Below, in pieces: positions 36,098 to 44,507 of a DNA stretch of 64,000 bases; the stretch's first letter is position 1; every line of letters starts with the position of its first letter. The notes beneath the pieces are model-generated. The model saw only the letters and a program-made list of their open reading frames with translations. It made no database searches and was not told where the DNA came from. A program made the translations under genes and the position numbers. Source of the stretch: Marinilabilia salmonicolor (GTDB taxonomy: Bacteria > Bacteroidota > Bacteroidia > Bacteroidales > Marinilabiliaceae); NCBI RefSeq assembly GCF_003003035.1, contig NZ_PVTS01000008.1, positions 62,001 through 126,000 of the forward strand. The letters run 5' to 3'.

Positions 36098-37546
36098 ATG
36101 GCAACAGAACAAGATAAAATATTAGAAGAAGTAACCAAAGGGGAGTATAAATACGGTTTCTATACCGATATTGAAATGGATATGCTGCCTAAAGGGTTGA
36201 GTGAAGAGGTTATCAAAGAGATTTCCAAACGCAAAGGAGAGCCTGAATTTATGTTGGAATTCCGTCTTGAGGCTTATCGCAACTGGTTGAAGATGGAAAC
36301 ACCCGATTGGGCTCATTTGAATATTCCTGAAATCGATTTTCAGGACATTATTTACTATGCTGCACCAAAGAGCAAACCCAAGCTTGACAGTATGGATGAT
36401 GTGGATCCTGAGTTGAAAGCAACCTTTGATAAACTGGGTATTCCTCTTGAAGAGCAGAAACAGTTGGCGGGTGTTGCAGTAGATGCTGTTATGGACAGTG
36501 TATCTGTAAAAACCACCTTCCGGGAAACGTTGGCCGAAAAAGGGATTATTTTTTGCAGCATCAGTGATGCCATTAAAGAGTATCCCGATTTGGTAAAGAA
36601 GCATCTGGGTAGTGTAGTGCCACCCAATGACAACTATTTTGCTGCCTTGAACTCTGCCGTGTTTTCCGACGGTTCGTTTGTTTATATCCCCAAAGGGGTG
36701 CGCAGTCCGGTGGAATTGTCCACTTATTTTCGTATCAACGCCATGAATACAGGACAGTTTGAACGAACCCTGATTGTAGCTGAAGATGACAGTTATGTAA
36801 GTTACCTGGAAGGTTGTACTGCTCCTCAGCGTGATGAAAATCAGCTGCACGCAGCTATTGTGGAAATTGTAGCCATGGAGCGGGCAGAAGTGAAGTATTC
36901 AACGGTTCAGAACTGGTATCCCGGAGATAAAAATGGAAAAGGTGGTATCTATAATTTTGTGACCAAGCGCGGCCTGTGTAAAGGTGATTACTCTAAGATA
37001 TCGTGGACACAAGTAGAGACCGGATCGGCCATTACCTGGAAATATCCAAGTTGTGTGTTGATGGGAGATCACTCTTCCGGAGAGTTTTATTCAGTTGCAC
37101 TGACCAATAATCATCAGCAGGCAGATACCGGAACCAAGATGATTCACCTTGGGAAGAATACCAAAAGTCTGGTGGTTTCAAAGGGAATCTCCGCCGGAAA
37201 AAGCCAGAACAGTTATCGCGGACTCGTAAAGGTTTCCAAGAGAGCAGAAAATGCCCGAAATTTTTCGCAGTGTGATTCATTGCTGATGGGAGATAAATGC
37301 GGAGCGCATACTTTCCCATATCTGGAAATTAACAACAACTCGGCGAAGGTTGAGCACGAAGCAACGACCTCCAAAATCGGAGAGGATCAGATTTTTTATT
37401 GTAACCAGCGTGGCATTGATACGGAAAGTGCTGTTGGACTGATTGTAAACGGCTATGTGAAAGAGGTAATCAATCAGTTGCCCATGGAATTTGCAGTGGA
37501 AGCTCAAAAGTTGCTTGAAATCAGTCTTGAAGGGAGTGTGGGATAA
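36098..37546 (+). CDS. sufB: Fe-S cluster scaffold subunit SufB
   Basis: SufB is the scaffold on which the SufBCD complex assembles iron-sulfur clusters. The 482-residue protein is full length and shows the family beta-helix core with [58 protein letters not shown] and the C-terminal motif [20 protein letters not shown]. It is the first gene of sufB-sufC-sufD-sufS, behind a palindrome-covered promoter. Confidence 0.97.
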   Translation: MATEQDKILEEVTKGEYKYGFYTDIEMDMLPKGLSEEVIKEISKRKGEPEFMLEFRLEAYRNWLKMETPDWAHLNIPEIDFQDIIYYAAPKSKPKLDSMDDVDPELKATFDKLGIPLEEQKQLAGVAVDAVMDSVSVKTTFRETLAEKGIIFCSISDAIKEYPDLVKKHLGSVVPPNDNYFAALNSAVFSDGSFVYIPKGVRSPVELSTYFRINAMNTGQFERTLIVAEDDSYVSYLEGCTAPQRDENQLHAAIVEIVAMERAEVKYSTVQNWYPGDKNGKGGIYNFVTKRGLCKGDYSKISWTQVETGSAITWKYPSCVLMGDHSSGEFYSVALTNNHQQADTGTKMIHLGKNTKSLVVSKGISAGKSQNSYRGLVKVSKRAENARNFSQCDSLLMGDKCGAHTFPYLEINNNSAKVEHEATTSKIGEDQIFYCNQRGIDTESAVGLIVNGYVKEVINQLPMEFAVEAQKLLEISLEGSVG

Positions 37547-37640
37547 AGGCCCCGTGAAAATAAGAAAAACAAATTTTGGAATTCATTAAGTCGCTTGGCG
37601 CAGAATTCCATCATCTAATCATCATATAAGTTCTGAAAAT

Positions 37641-38396
37641 ATGCTTTCGATAAAAAACTTACATGCTAAAATAGACGATAAGGAAATCCTCCGGGGAATA
37701 GATCTGAAGGTAAAACCGGGTGAGGTTCATGCAATTATGGGACCCAATGGTTCAGGGAAAAGTACCCTGGCCTCTGTGCTTGCCGGAAATGAGATGTTTG
37801 AAGTGAGCGAGGGAGAAGTGCAGTTCAACGGAAAGGACATTCTGGAAATGGCTCCTGAAGACAGGGCCAGAGAGGGATTGTTTCTGAGTTTCCAATATCC
37901 GGTAGAAATCCCGGGTGTGAGTATGGTTAACTTTTTACGTACTTCCATCAATGAATTGCGGAAGTACAGAGAGGAAAAGCCCTTGTCTGCCAGTGAATTT
38001 CTGAAACTGATGCGTGAGAAGAAGAATCTGGTGGAGATCGATTCTGATCTGACCAATAGATCGGTAAATGAAGGTTTTAGCGGAGGAGAGAAGAAGAAAA
38101 ATGAAATCTTCCAGATGGCCATGCTGGAGCCAAAGCTTTCCATTCTGGATGAGACCGACTCAGGACTCGATATCGATGCGCTGAGAGTGGTTGCAAACGG
38201 GGTGAACAAATTGAAACGTCCCGATAATGCAACTGTGCTCATTACTCACTATCAGAGACTTCTGGAATACATTGTTCCCGACTATGTGCATGTGCTTTAT
38301 CACGGGCGTATTGTGAAAACCGGCGGAAAAGAGCTTGCTCATGAGTTGGAAGCCAATGGGTACGACTGGATTAAGAAGGAGTTTGGCGATAAGTAA
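37641..38396 (+). CDS. sufC: Fe-S cluster assembly ATPase SufC
   Basis: SufC is the ABC-type ATPase of the SufBCD complex; it is cytoplasmic, with no membrane partner. The 251-residue protein has Walker A GPNGSGKST, the Q loop (LFLSFQYPVEIPGV), the signature FSGGEKKKNEIFQ, Walker B with LSILDETDSGLD and the switch His in VLITHYQRLL. It follows sufB by 94 bp and precedes sufD by 38 bp. Confidence 0.97.
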   Translation: MLSIKNLHAKIDDKEILRGIDLKVKPGEVHAIMGPNGSGKSTLASVLAGNEMFEVSEGEVQFNGKDILEMAPEDRAREGLFLSFQYPVEIPGVSMVNFLRTSINELRKYREEKPLSASEFLKLMREKKNLVEIDSDLTNRSVNEGFSGGEKKKNEIFQMAMLEPKLSILDETDSGLDIDALRVVANGVNKLKRPDNATVLITHYQRLLEYIVPDYVHVLYHGRIVKTGGKELAHELEANGYDWIKKEFGDK

Positions 38397-38434
38397 ACGC
38401 CTGTCCCGGAGTCGAACTTTTAATTTTGAATTGA

Positions 38435-39826
38435 ATGGATAATGTAATCAAAAATATCATTGGAAAGGATATCTCTCTTGCTGAACTGTTTGAGGAAAAC
38501 AGGTCTGTCATTGAATCGCATTCCTCACCGGTGCTCAACAGCTTGCGCGATGAGGCCTTTGATGCTTTTCAGGAGTTGGGAATTCCTTCCAATAAAGTTG
38601 AGAATTATAAATATACCAATCTTCAACCTCTGTTCAGTGGAGATTATGCCTTTTCACTGAAACCTGAGACGCTCACAGAGAATCTGGAGGATATTTTCTC
38701 CTGTGATGTGGATACCCTCGATTCAATTACCGTCTATTTGGTAAACGGCTGGTATTATACCCGAAATAATCCCGGAGATTTGCCAAAAGGGGTAGTGATC
38801 GGCAGTATGGCCCAGGTGGCGAAAGAGAATCCTGAATTAATTGAAAAGTATTATGGTACCCGGGCTCCGCATTTGTCGGATGGTGCAGTGGCATTCAATA
38901 CCATGTTTGCTCAGGATGGCTTTTTTGTACATGTGCCCAAAGGGGTGGTTGTTGAAAAGCCCATTCAGATAGTCAATATTCTGATGTCGGAAGATGCTTT
39001 GATGACTACCCAACGCAATCTCGTGGTGATGGAGGATAACAGTGAGGCGCGCATCATGGTCTGTGATCATACACTTACTACCGGTAAGTTTGTGATGAAT
39101 AATGTAACAGAGGGTTATGTGGGAAGAGATGCCAGGCTGGATTTGTACAATTTGCAAAATCAGCACAATGCCACCACCCAGGTTGCAGGATTTTATTTCG
39201 AGCAGCATGAAAACTCACATCTGGCAACCAATAACCTTACACTGCATGCCGGAGTTGCCCGTAACAACATCGAACTGAAACTGGCCGGCTCTCATGCCGA
39301 AGGTCATGCTTATGGTTTGTATCTTCTGGATAAGAATCAGCATGTGGATAACTTCTCGTATATCGATCACGCAGTTCCCGACTGTTTCAGTGATGAATTG
39401 TTTAAAGGTGTGCTGGACGACCACTCAACGGGTGCGTTTACCGGAAAAATCATGGTTCGGCCCGATGCTCAGAAGACCAATGCCTATCAGTCAAACAATA
39501 ACCTGCTGCTTACCAATGATGCAAAAATGAATACCAAGCCCCAGCTTGAGATTTATGCAGATGATGTGAAATGTAGTCACGGAGCAACAGTGGGACAGAT
39601 TGATGAGGATGCCATGTTTTATCTGCGTACACGTGGAATCAATAAAAATGAAGCCACCATTTTACTGATGTATGCTTTTGCCTACGAGGTGATTGAGAAA
39701 ATCAAGGTAGAACCATTGCGCGAGCAAATACGAACGCTGATTGAGAAACGTTTCCGCGGAGAGCTGGACAAATGTCACTCGTGTGTGGTATGTGGTCAAA
39801 AGGGTACCGATGTAACCTGCTTGTAA
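38435..39826 (+). CDS. sufD: Fe-S cluster assembly protein SufD with Cys-rich C-terminal tail
   Basis: SufD pairs with SufB in the SufBC2D scaffold. The 463-residue protein has the helical N-terminal domain with SNKVENYKYTNLQPLF and the beta-helix core with the C-terminal family motif CSHGATVGQIDEDAMFYLRTRG. The extreme C-terminus carries four Cys in the pattern CxxCxxC-x8-C (C447, C450, C453, C462; DKCHSCVVCGQKG). E. coli SufD has no such tail. Whether it is common in Bacteroidota I cannot tell from the sequence; it could bind metal or a nascent cluster. Confidence 0.94.
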   Translation: MDNVIKNIIGKDISLAELFEENRSVIESHSSPVLNSLRDEAFDAFQELGIPSNKVENYKYTNLQPLFSGDYAFSLKPETLTENLEDIFSCDVDTLDSITVYLVNGWYYTRNNPGDLPKGVVIGSMAQVAKENPELIEKYYGTRAPHLSDGAVAFNTMFAQDGFFVHVPKGVVVEKPIQIVNILMSEDALMTTQRNLVVMEDNSEARIMVCDHTLTTGKFVMNNVTEGYVGRDARLDLYNLQNQHNATTQVAGFYFEQHENSHLATNNLTLHAGVARNNIELKLAGSHAEGHAYGLYLLDKNQHVDNFSYIDHAVPDCFSDELFKGVLDDHSTGAFTGKIMVRPDAQKTNAYQSNNNLLLTNDAKMNTKPQLEIYADDVKCSHGATVGQIDEDAMFYLRTRGINKNEATILLMYAFAYEVIEKIKVEPLREQIRTLIEKRFRGELDKCHSCVVCGQKGTDVTCL

Positions 39827-39852
39827 GCATGTTTATTTGATAATAATTTTTT

Positions 39853-39881
39853 CCGGTACCCGTCTTTTTGGCAGGTACCGG
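39853..39881 (+). terminator. Hairpin between sufD and sufS (weak terminator or attenuator)
   Basis: CCGGTACC (39853-39860) pairs perfectly with GGTACCGG (39874-39881) across a 13-nt loop. It is followed by a T-rich but interrupted tract (ATTGTTTGTTTTATA). Lying inside the operon just before sufS, it may lower sufS expression relative to sufBCD or stabilise the upstream mRNA. Confidence 0.45.
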
Positions 39882-39898
39882 ATTGTTTGTTTTATACT

Positions 39899-41119
39899 AT
39901 GGCTTTTGATATCCGAAAAATAAGAGACGATTTTCCCATTCTCCATCAGGATGTGAATGGTAAACCTTTAGTTTATCTCGACAATGCCGCAACTACTCAA
40001 AAACCTTTGCAGGTGATTGACGCTGAAGCCGCAGTTTACAAAACGATCAACAGTAATATTCACAGAGGGGTGCATCATTTGAGTAATGTGTGCACCGAAG
40101 CTTTTGAGGAGGTCCGAAAAAAAACCGCTGATTATATTAATGCCGAATCTTCTGATGAAGTGATTTTTACCCGGGGGACCACAGAGTCAGTGAATTTGCT
40201 TTCTTCTTCCTTTGGGGAGACCTTCCTGAAGGAGGGCGATGAGATCATTCTGACGGAAATGGAGCATCACAGTAACATCGTTCCATGGCAGTTGCTGGCT
40301 CAGCGTCGGGGTGTTACCGTGAAAGTGGTGCCTGTTACAGATGCCGGTGAATTGGATATGCAGGGCTTCAGTGAGCTGCTCAATGAGAAAACCAGTCTGG
40401 TTGCAGTGACACATATCAGTAATGTATTGGGAACCATTAATCCCGTTGAGGAAATAATCGCTCTTTCACATACTGCCGGGGTGCCGGTGATGATTGACGG
40501 AGCTCAGGCGATTCACCATGTGCTCGTTGATGTTCAGAAACTGGATTGTGACTTTTATGCGTTCAGTGGACATAAGATGTATGCCCCAACAGGTGTGGGG
40601 GTGCTCTACGGAAAGCGGAAATGGCTTCAGCAAATGAATCCATATCAGGGTGGGGGAGAGATGATTGATAAAGTCTCTTTCTCGGGAACCACCTTTAACG
40701 ATTTACCTTATAAGTTTGAAGCCGGAACGCCAAATTATGCAGGGGTTATCGGACTTGGCGCAGCCATTGATTATCTCAGAAATATAGGTTTGGAGGATGT
40801 GTGGGCCTATGAACACGAATTGTTTGAATATGCCCTGAAGCAGATGAGTGCCGTTCCCGGAATACGTTTTGTAGGGCAGGCCCGACATCACACCAGCGTT
40901 ATTTCTTTTCTTTTGGGAGATGCTCATCCGTTTGATGTGGGCACCCTTCTGGATAAACTGGGGTTTGCATTGCGAACCGGTCACCATTGTGCGCAACCAT
41001 TGATGGATCGTTTCAGGATTTCGGGAACGGTGAGGGCATCATTTGCTTTTTACAACACCAGAGAGGAAGTTGACAACCTGGTTGAGGCGCTGAAGCGTGT
41101 GGCAATGATGCTTGGTTAA
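39899..41119 (+). CDS. sufS: Cysteine desulfurase SufS
   Basis: SufS is the PLP enzyme that takes sulfur from cysteine for Fe-S assembly and passes it to SufE. The protein (406 residues from the ATG at 39899) shows YLDNAATTQKP at the N-terminus, the EMEHHSNIVPW motif, the PLP Lys in FSGHKMYAPTGVGVLYG and the catalytic Cys in RTGHHCAQPLM, all characteristic of the SufS (group II) class. A TTG four codons upstream is less likely as start. sufE follows 48 bp later but has its own promoter element. Confidence 0.96.
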   Translation: MAFDIRKIRDDFPILHQDVNGKPLVYLDNAATTQKPLQVIDAEAAVYKTINSNIHRGVHHLSNVCTEAFEEVRKKTADYINAESSDEVIFTRGTTESVNLLSSSFGETFLKEGDEIILTEMEHHSNIVPWQLLAQRRGVTVKVVPVTDAGELDMQGFSELLNEKTSLVAVTHISNVLGTINPVEEIIALSHTAGVPVMIDGAQAIHHVLVDVQKLDCDFYAFSGHKMYAPTGVGVLYGKRKWLQQMNPYQGGGEMIDKVSFSGTTFNDLPYKFEAGTPNYAGVIGLGAAIDYLRNIGLEDVWAYEHELFEYALKQMSAVPGIRFVGQARHHTSVISFLLGDAHPFDVGTLLDKLGFALRTGHHCAQPLMDRFRISGTVRASFAFYNTREEVDNLVEALKRVAMMLG

Positions 41120-41143
41120 AGAGTTCGTTTATTATGAAGTTGC

Positions 41144-41151
41144 TATCTTTG
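41144..41151 (+). promoter_or_regulatory. -7 promoter element upstream of sufE
   Basis: TATCTTTG is a perfect match to TAnnTTTG and lies 16 bp upstream of the sufE ATG. The -33 position holds only TTCG or TTTA. It suggests that sufE and the genes after it can be transcribed apart from sufBCDS. Confidence 0.45.
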
Positions 41152-41167
41152 CAAAAAAATAAACAGC

Positions 41168-41593
41168 ATGACCATAAAAGAGAAACAGCAGGAAGTTATT
41201 GAAGAATTCTCAGCATTTGACGATTGGATGGACAAATATTCATTGCTCATAGAATTGGGAAATGAGCTAGATTCTTTTGATGAAGCCAATCGCCAACAAC
41301 AAAATCTTATTGAGGGGTGTCAATCGAAAGTTTGGCTCCATGCGGAAATGAACGACGGGAAGATAGAGATCCAGGGAGATAGTGATGCCATTATCGTAAA
41401 GGGAATTGTGGCTCTCCTGCTGCGTGTGCTTTCCGGCCATACCCCCGACGAAATACTTGATAGTGATCTCTTTTTTATTGATGAAATAGGATTGAAAGAA
41501 CATCTGTCGCCTACGCGCAGCAATGGGCTGGTGGCTATGGTCAGACAAATTAAAGCTTATGCGCTGGCCTTTAAAGCCCGGCAGAATAAGTAA
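41168..41593 (+). CDS. sufE: Sulfur acceptor protein SufE
   Basis: SufE accepts persulfide sulfur from SufS and delivers it to SufB. The 141-residue protein is full length. The acceptor Cys lies in LIEGCQSKVWL, the start has the usual FDDWMDKYSLLIELG, and the C-terminus has GLVAMVRQIKAYAL. Confidence 0.95.
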   Translation: MTIKEKQQEVIEEFSAFDDWMDKYSLLIELGNELDSFDEANRQQQNLIEGCQSKVWLHAEMNDGKIEIQGDSDAIIVKGIVALLLRVLSGHTPDEILDSDLFFIDEIGLKEHLSPTRSNGLVAMVRQIKAYALAFKARQNK

Positions 41594-41640
41594 GTGAACT
41601 TCGGTTCGGATAAGATTGTTAGCTGTAAAAGGAGAATGAT

Positions 41641-41958
41641 ATGAGTACAGAATTTCTGAATACCGAAACAGATATTGTAAAGGTTCTTAAAACCATTTAC
41701 GACCCCGAGATTCCGGTCAATATTTATGACCTGGGACTGATTTATGAAGTGGAAGTTCGGGAAGAAGGAAAAGTTAAAGTGGTGATGACACTGACATCGC
41801 CTAACTGTCCGGTGGCCGAATCACTGCCCGAAGAGGTGTATGAAAAAGTACTATCGGTAGAAGGGGTTAAAGAGGTGGACTTGAATTTGACCTTTGATCC
41901 ACCCTGGACTAAAGATATGTTGTCGGAAGAAGCCCTTCTTGAGTTGGGACTCCTTTAA
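41641..41958 (+). CDS. MIP18 (DUF59) family protein, SufT-like Fe-S assembly factor
   Basis: The 105-residue protein is a single DUF59/MIP18 domain. The family motifs are DPEIPVNIYDLGLIY, LTSPNCPVAESLPEEV (conserved Cys) and FDPPWTKDMLSEEA. Members take part in Fe-S cluster assembly or transfer (SufT, PaaD, eukaryotic MIP18). Its place right after sufE supports a SUF accessory role. It ends 10 bp before queG, so the two are probably cotranscribed. Confidence 0.92.
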   Translation: MSTEFLNTETDIVKVLKTIYDPEIPVNIYDLGLIYEVEVREEGKVKVVMTLTSPNCPVAESLPEEVYEKVLSVEGVKEVDLNLTFDPPWTKDMLSEEALLELGLL

Positions 41959-41968
41959 ATTGTTTGAG

Positions 41969-42910
41969 ATGGATCTGATTGCTGAGCAACGAGGTCAAAT
42001 GATTCGTGAGAAAGCACTGGATCTCGGATTTGATGATGTTGCTTTTGTGGAGGCTCAGTTTTTAGAAAGAGAAGCTGAAACGTATGACCGGTGGATCACG
42101 AAAGGGGCTCATGCAGGAATGGATTATATGGCCCGCAATCGTGAGAAACGCAATGATCCGCGACTGCTCGTGGAGGGAACAAAATCGGTGGTGGTCGTGC
42201 TGCAGAATTATCAACCGGACAGGAATACCTCTCAGGGCGACGAATTTAAGATCTCCAAATATGCTTACGGACGGGATTATCACAAAGTGCTGAAAAACCG
42301 GCTGAAAAAACTGATGTCTTTTATCCGAACGGAGGTGGCGGATGAGGCCGATGGTCGTTTTTTTGTCGATTCAGCTCCGGTTTCCGAACGTTCGCTTGCC
42401 GCTCGTGCCGGACTAGGATGGCGTGGGAAAAATACCAATCTCATACATCCGCGACTGGGGTCATTTGTTTTTATCGGAGAGTTGTTTCTCAATTTTGAAT
42501 TGCCCTACGGGACTCCCATAAAAGAGGCCTGTGGTGGTTGCACTCGTTGTTTGGATGCCTGTCCCACCGGTGCTTTGACATCCCCTTATGAATTGGATGC
42601 CAATAAATGTATCTCTTATCTGACCATTGAAAATAAAGGCGAAATCTCAGAAGATTTCTCAGGCCAATTTGATGGATGGATCTTTGGTTGCGATATATGT
42701 CAGGATGTTTGCCCATGGAATTGGAAAGCCAGGCCGCATAAAGAACCTGACTTTAATCTTCGGCCGACTTTTGGAAAGATGACCAGCGTGGACTGGAAAG
42801 CTCTTTCCGAGGCTTCTTTCGATGAGTTATCCAAAGGAAGTGCCATCCGACGTGCCGGTTATGCCGGGATTATGCGAAATATTCGGTTTGTCGGATCAGT
42901 CAGGAAATAA
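41969..42910 (+). CDS. queG: Epoxyqueuosine reductase QueG
   Basis: QueG reduces epoxyqueuosine to queuosine in tRNA, using cobalamin and two 4Fe-4S clusters. The protein (313 residues from the ATG at 41969) shows the N-terminal B12-binding domain (KYAYGRDYHKVLKNRLKKL, FVDSAPVSERSLAARAGLGW) and two ferredoxin-type motifs, CGGCTRCLDACPTGAL and CDICQDVCPWN. The open frame begins at 41894 inside the previous gene, but those residues have no family match. Its position beside the SUF genes fits a client that needs Fe-S clusters. Confidence 0.95.
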   Translation: MDLIAEQRGQMIREKALDLGFDDVAFVEAQFLEREAETYDRWITKGAHAGMDYMARNREKRNDPRLLVEGTKSVVVVLQNYQPDRNTSQGDEFKISKYAYGRDYHKVLKNRLKKLMSFIRTEVADEADGRFFVDSAPVSERSLAARAGLGWRGKNTNLIHPRLGSFVFIGELFLNFELPYGTPIKEACGGCTRCLDACPTGALTSPYELDANKCISYLTIENKGEISEDFSGQFDGWIFGCDICQDVCPWNWKARPHKEPDFNLRPTFGKMTSVDWKALSEASFDELSKGSAIRRAGYAGIMRNIRFVGSVRK

Positions 42911-42915
42911 ATTCC

Positions 42916-43329
42916 TCATCTTTTCTCAGAATCATAGACGGTTACCACCACTCGGCGTTCACTTCTCGGGCCGTCAAATTCACACAGAAAAATGTTCTGC
43001 CAGGTGGAGAGGCCGGGCTTCCCGTTGATGACAGGGATGGTTTCTGATGGTCCGGTAAAGCCGGCTTTCAGATGTGAGTCACCATTGTTGTCCTGCGCAT
43101 CGTGCTGCCAAACACCTTGAGGAAAAGTCTTTCGGAGCCAGTTTAGAACATCCGTTTGCACCGAATCGTCCCAGTTTTCCTGAATCATAATGCCTGCAGT
43201 GGCGCCCTGTACATAAACATATACCAGGCCGGTTTCTATTTCTGAATCCGTAACGACACGACTAACTTCATTGGTTATATCTACCAGCTCTTCGTGTTTT
43301 TTTGTCTTAAACAACAACGTTTTTTGCAT
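42916..43329 (-). CDS. YjbQ/UPF0047 family protein
   Basis: The 137-residue protein matches the YjbQ family, with GATAGIMIQENWDDSV, WQHDAQDNNGDSHLKAG, GPSETIPVINGKPGLSTWQ and IFLCEFDGPR. The conserved His, Asp and Glu residues form a metal site in solved family members. Some members show weak thiamine phosphate synthase activity, but the true role is unresolved. It converges on queG with only 5 bp between the stops, so there is no room for a separate terminator. Confidence 0.88.
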   Translation of the reverse strand: MQKTLLFKTKKHEELVDITNEVSRVVTDSEIETGLVYVYVQGATAGIMIQENWDDSVQTDVLNWLRKTFPQGVWQHDAQDNNGDSHLKAGFTGPSETIPVINGKPGLSTWQNIFLCEFDGPRSERRVVVTVYDSEKR

Positions 43330-43492
43330 CTCTCTATAGTTTCTATGTGGATTTTTGGAAACACTTTGTTGCTAAAATAATGAAGCTGTGGTTTTTTGGG
43401 GAATTTATGTTCATAAATAATCACCGTCATCAATCTCAATATCCTTAAAAGTGCCGCTTATTTCAAATAACTATCCCAAAAAAATTATGGAT

Positions 43493-43513
43493 ATAATGTG
43501 TAAATCACATTAT
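43493..43513. promoter_or_regulatory. Palindromic operator candidate upstream of the hydrolase gene
   Basis: ATAATGTG-taaat-CACATTAT is a perfect inverted repeat with 8-bp arms. A -7-like TATTTTTG follows at 43533-43540, so the palindrome overlaps or abuts the -33 region. It contains TGTG and CACA half-sites as CRP/FNR sites do, but the spacing is 5 instead of 8 bp between them. The gap 43330-43574 holds no gene. Confidence 0.45.
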
Positions 43514-43655
43514 GGCGTGGAAATTGCTTATTTATTTTTGTTTGATTTTCAAAAATTAACTAAATTTAGCATTTGTGTTTTGCCCCGGCAGTGCTTTAAA
43601 TGTAGTCATTAATGTTATGTTTGCACCCGTTTTAATTGAAGAGTCAAAGCATATT

Positions 43656-44507
43656 ATGCAAAACAGGGAATTTAATCTGGTCGCCGGTGACGGGACATTC
43701 CTTATCGGGCGTTTGTGGAGGCCCGCAGGGAGTGCTGTTGCTGTTATCTGTATTGTTCATGGAATAGGCGAACATTCCGGTCGGTATGATCAGTGGGCCC
43801 GACAGTTTTGCAACCAGGGATACCTAGTTTACTCTGTCGATCTGCGCGGCCATGGACGGTCGGAAGGCAGACGTGGACATATTGACCAGATTAATAATTA
43901 CCTGGATGATATCGGAAGCTTAATCAGACTGGTCAAGCATAATTGGGATGAGTTGCCCGTCTTTTTGTACGGACATAGCATGGGAGGCAATCTGGTTTTG
44001 AATTTTCTTCTCAGGAAAAGACAGGACTTTGCCGGTGCCATAGTTACCTCGCCGTGGCTCAATTTGGTAAATCCTCCGGCACCATTTATTCAAAAAGCTG
44101 CCTCTTTTTTAAACCACCTCTTCCCTAAAATGACTTTTCCAACCGGGATTAAATCCAGTGAACTTAGTTCCATTCCCGAACAACAGAAGTCAAGTGATAC
44201 CGATAAATTAATGCATCATAAAATTTCTGTACGTCTCTTTAATGAACTCAAACGCTCGGCAACAGAAGTGTTAGCACATCCTTCCCGCTTTTCAATTCCG
44301 TTGTTTTTTGCTCATGGTACCGCCGATGCGATTACCGATTTTAAGACTACCAGACAGTTTTCTGAAAGCATTGGCGATAATGCCGGATTTTATGGGGCAA
44401 AGAATGCAAGACACGAGCTTCACTGCGAGCCTGTGGCTGAAGATTTGTATTTTTTTATTACCTCCTGGATAGGTGACATACTCAAAGAGACTCGTGATGC
44501 AGAATGA
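43656..44507 (+). CDS. Alpha/beta hydrolase, monoacylglycerol lipase-like
   Basis: From the ATG at 43656 the protein has 283 residues. It is a serine hydrolase of the Hydrolase_4 (monoglyceride lipase, PldB) group: oxyanion-loop motif IVHGIGEHSGRYDQWA, GHGRSEGRRGH, nucleophile Ser in LYGHSMGGNLV, Asp in FAHGTADAITD and catalytic His in ARHELHCEP. No signal peptide is seen, so it is probably cytoplasmic, and the substrate is likely a lipid ester. The frame is open to 43575 with other ATGs (43617), but only the 43656 start matches family N-termini. It overlaps the GSCFA gene by 11 bp. Confidence 0.88.
   Translation: MQNREFNLVAGDGTFLIGRLWRPAGSAVAVICIVHGIGEHSGRYDQWARQFCNQGYLVYSVDLRGHGRSEGRRGHIDQINNYLDDIGSLIRLVKHNWDELPVFLYGHSMGGNLVLNFLLRKRQDFAGAIVTSPWLNLVNPPAPFIQKAASFLNHLFPKMTFPTGIKSSELSSIPEQQKSSDTDKLMHHKISVRLFNELKRSATEVLAHPSRFSIPLFFAHGTADAITDFKTTRQFSESIGDNAGFYGAKNARHELHCEPVAEDLYFFITSWIGDILKETRDAE

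Noticed and set aside
39853-39881. Reading the KpnI-like palindrome between sufD and sufS as a protein-binding operator
   Set aside because: The 13-nt loop and the T-rich tail fit an RNA hairpin better, and it lies inside the operon rather than at a promoter.
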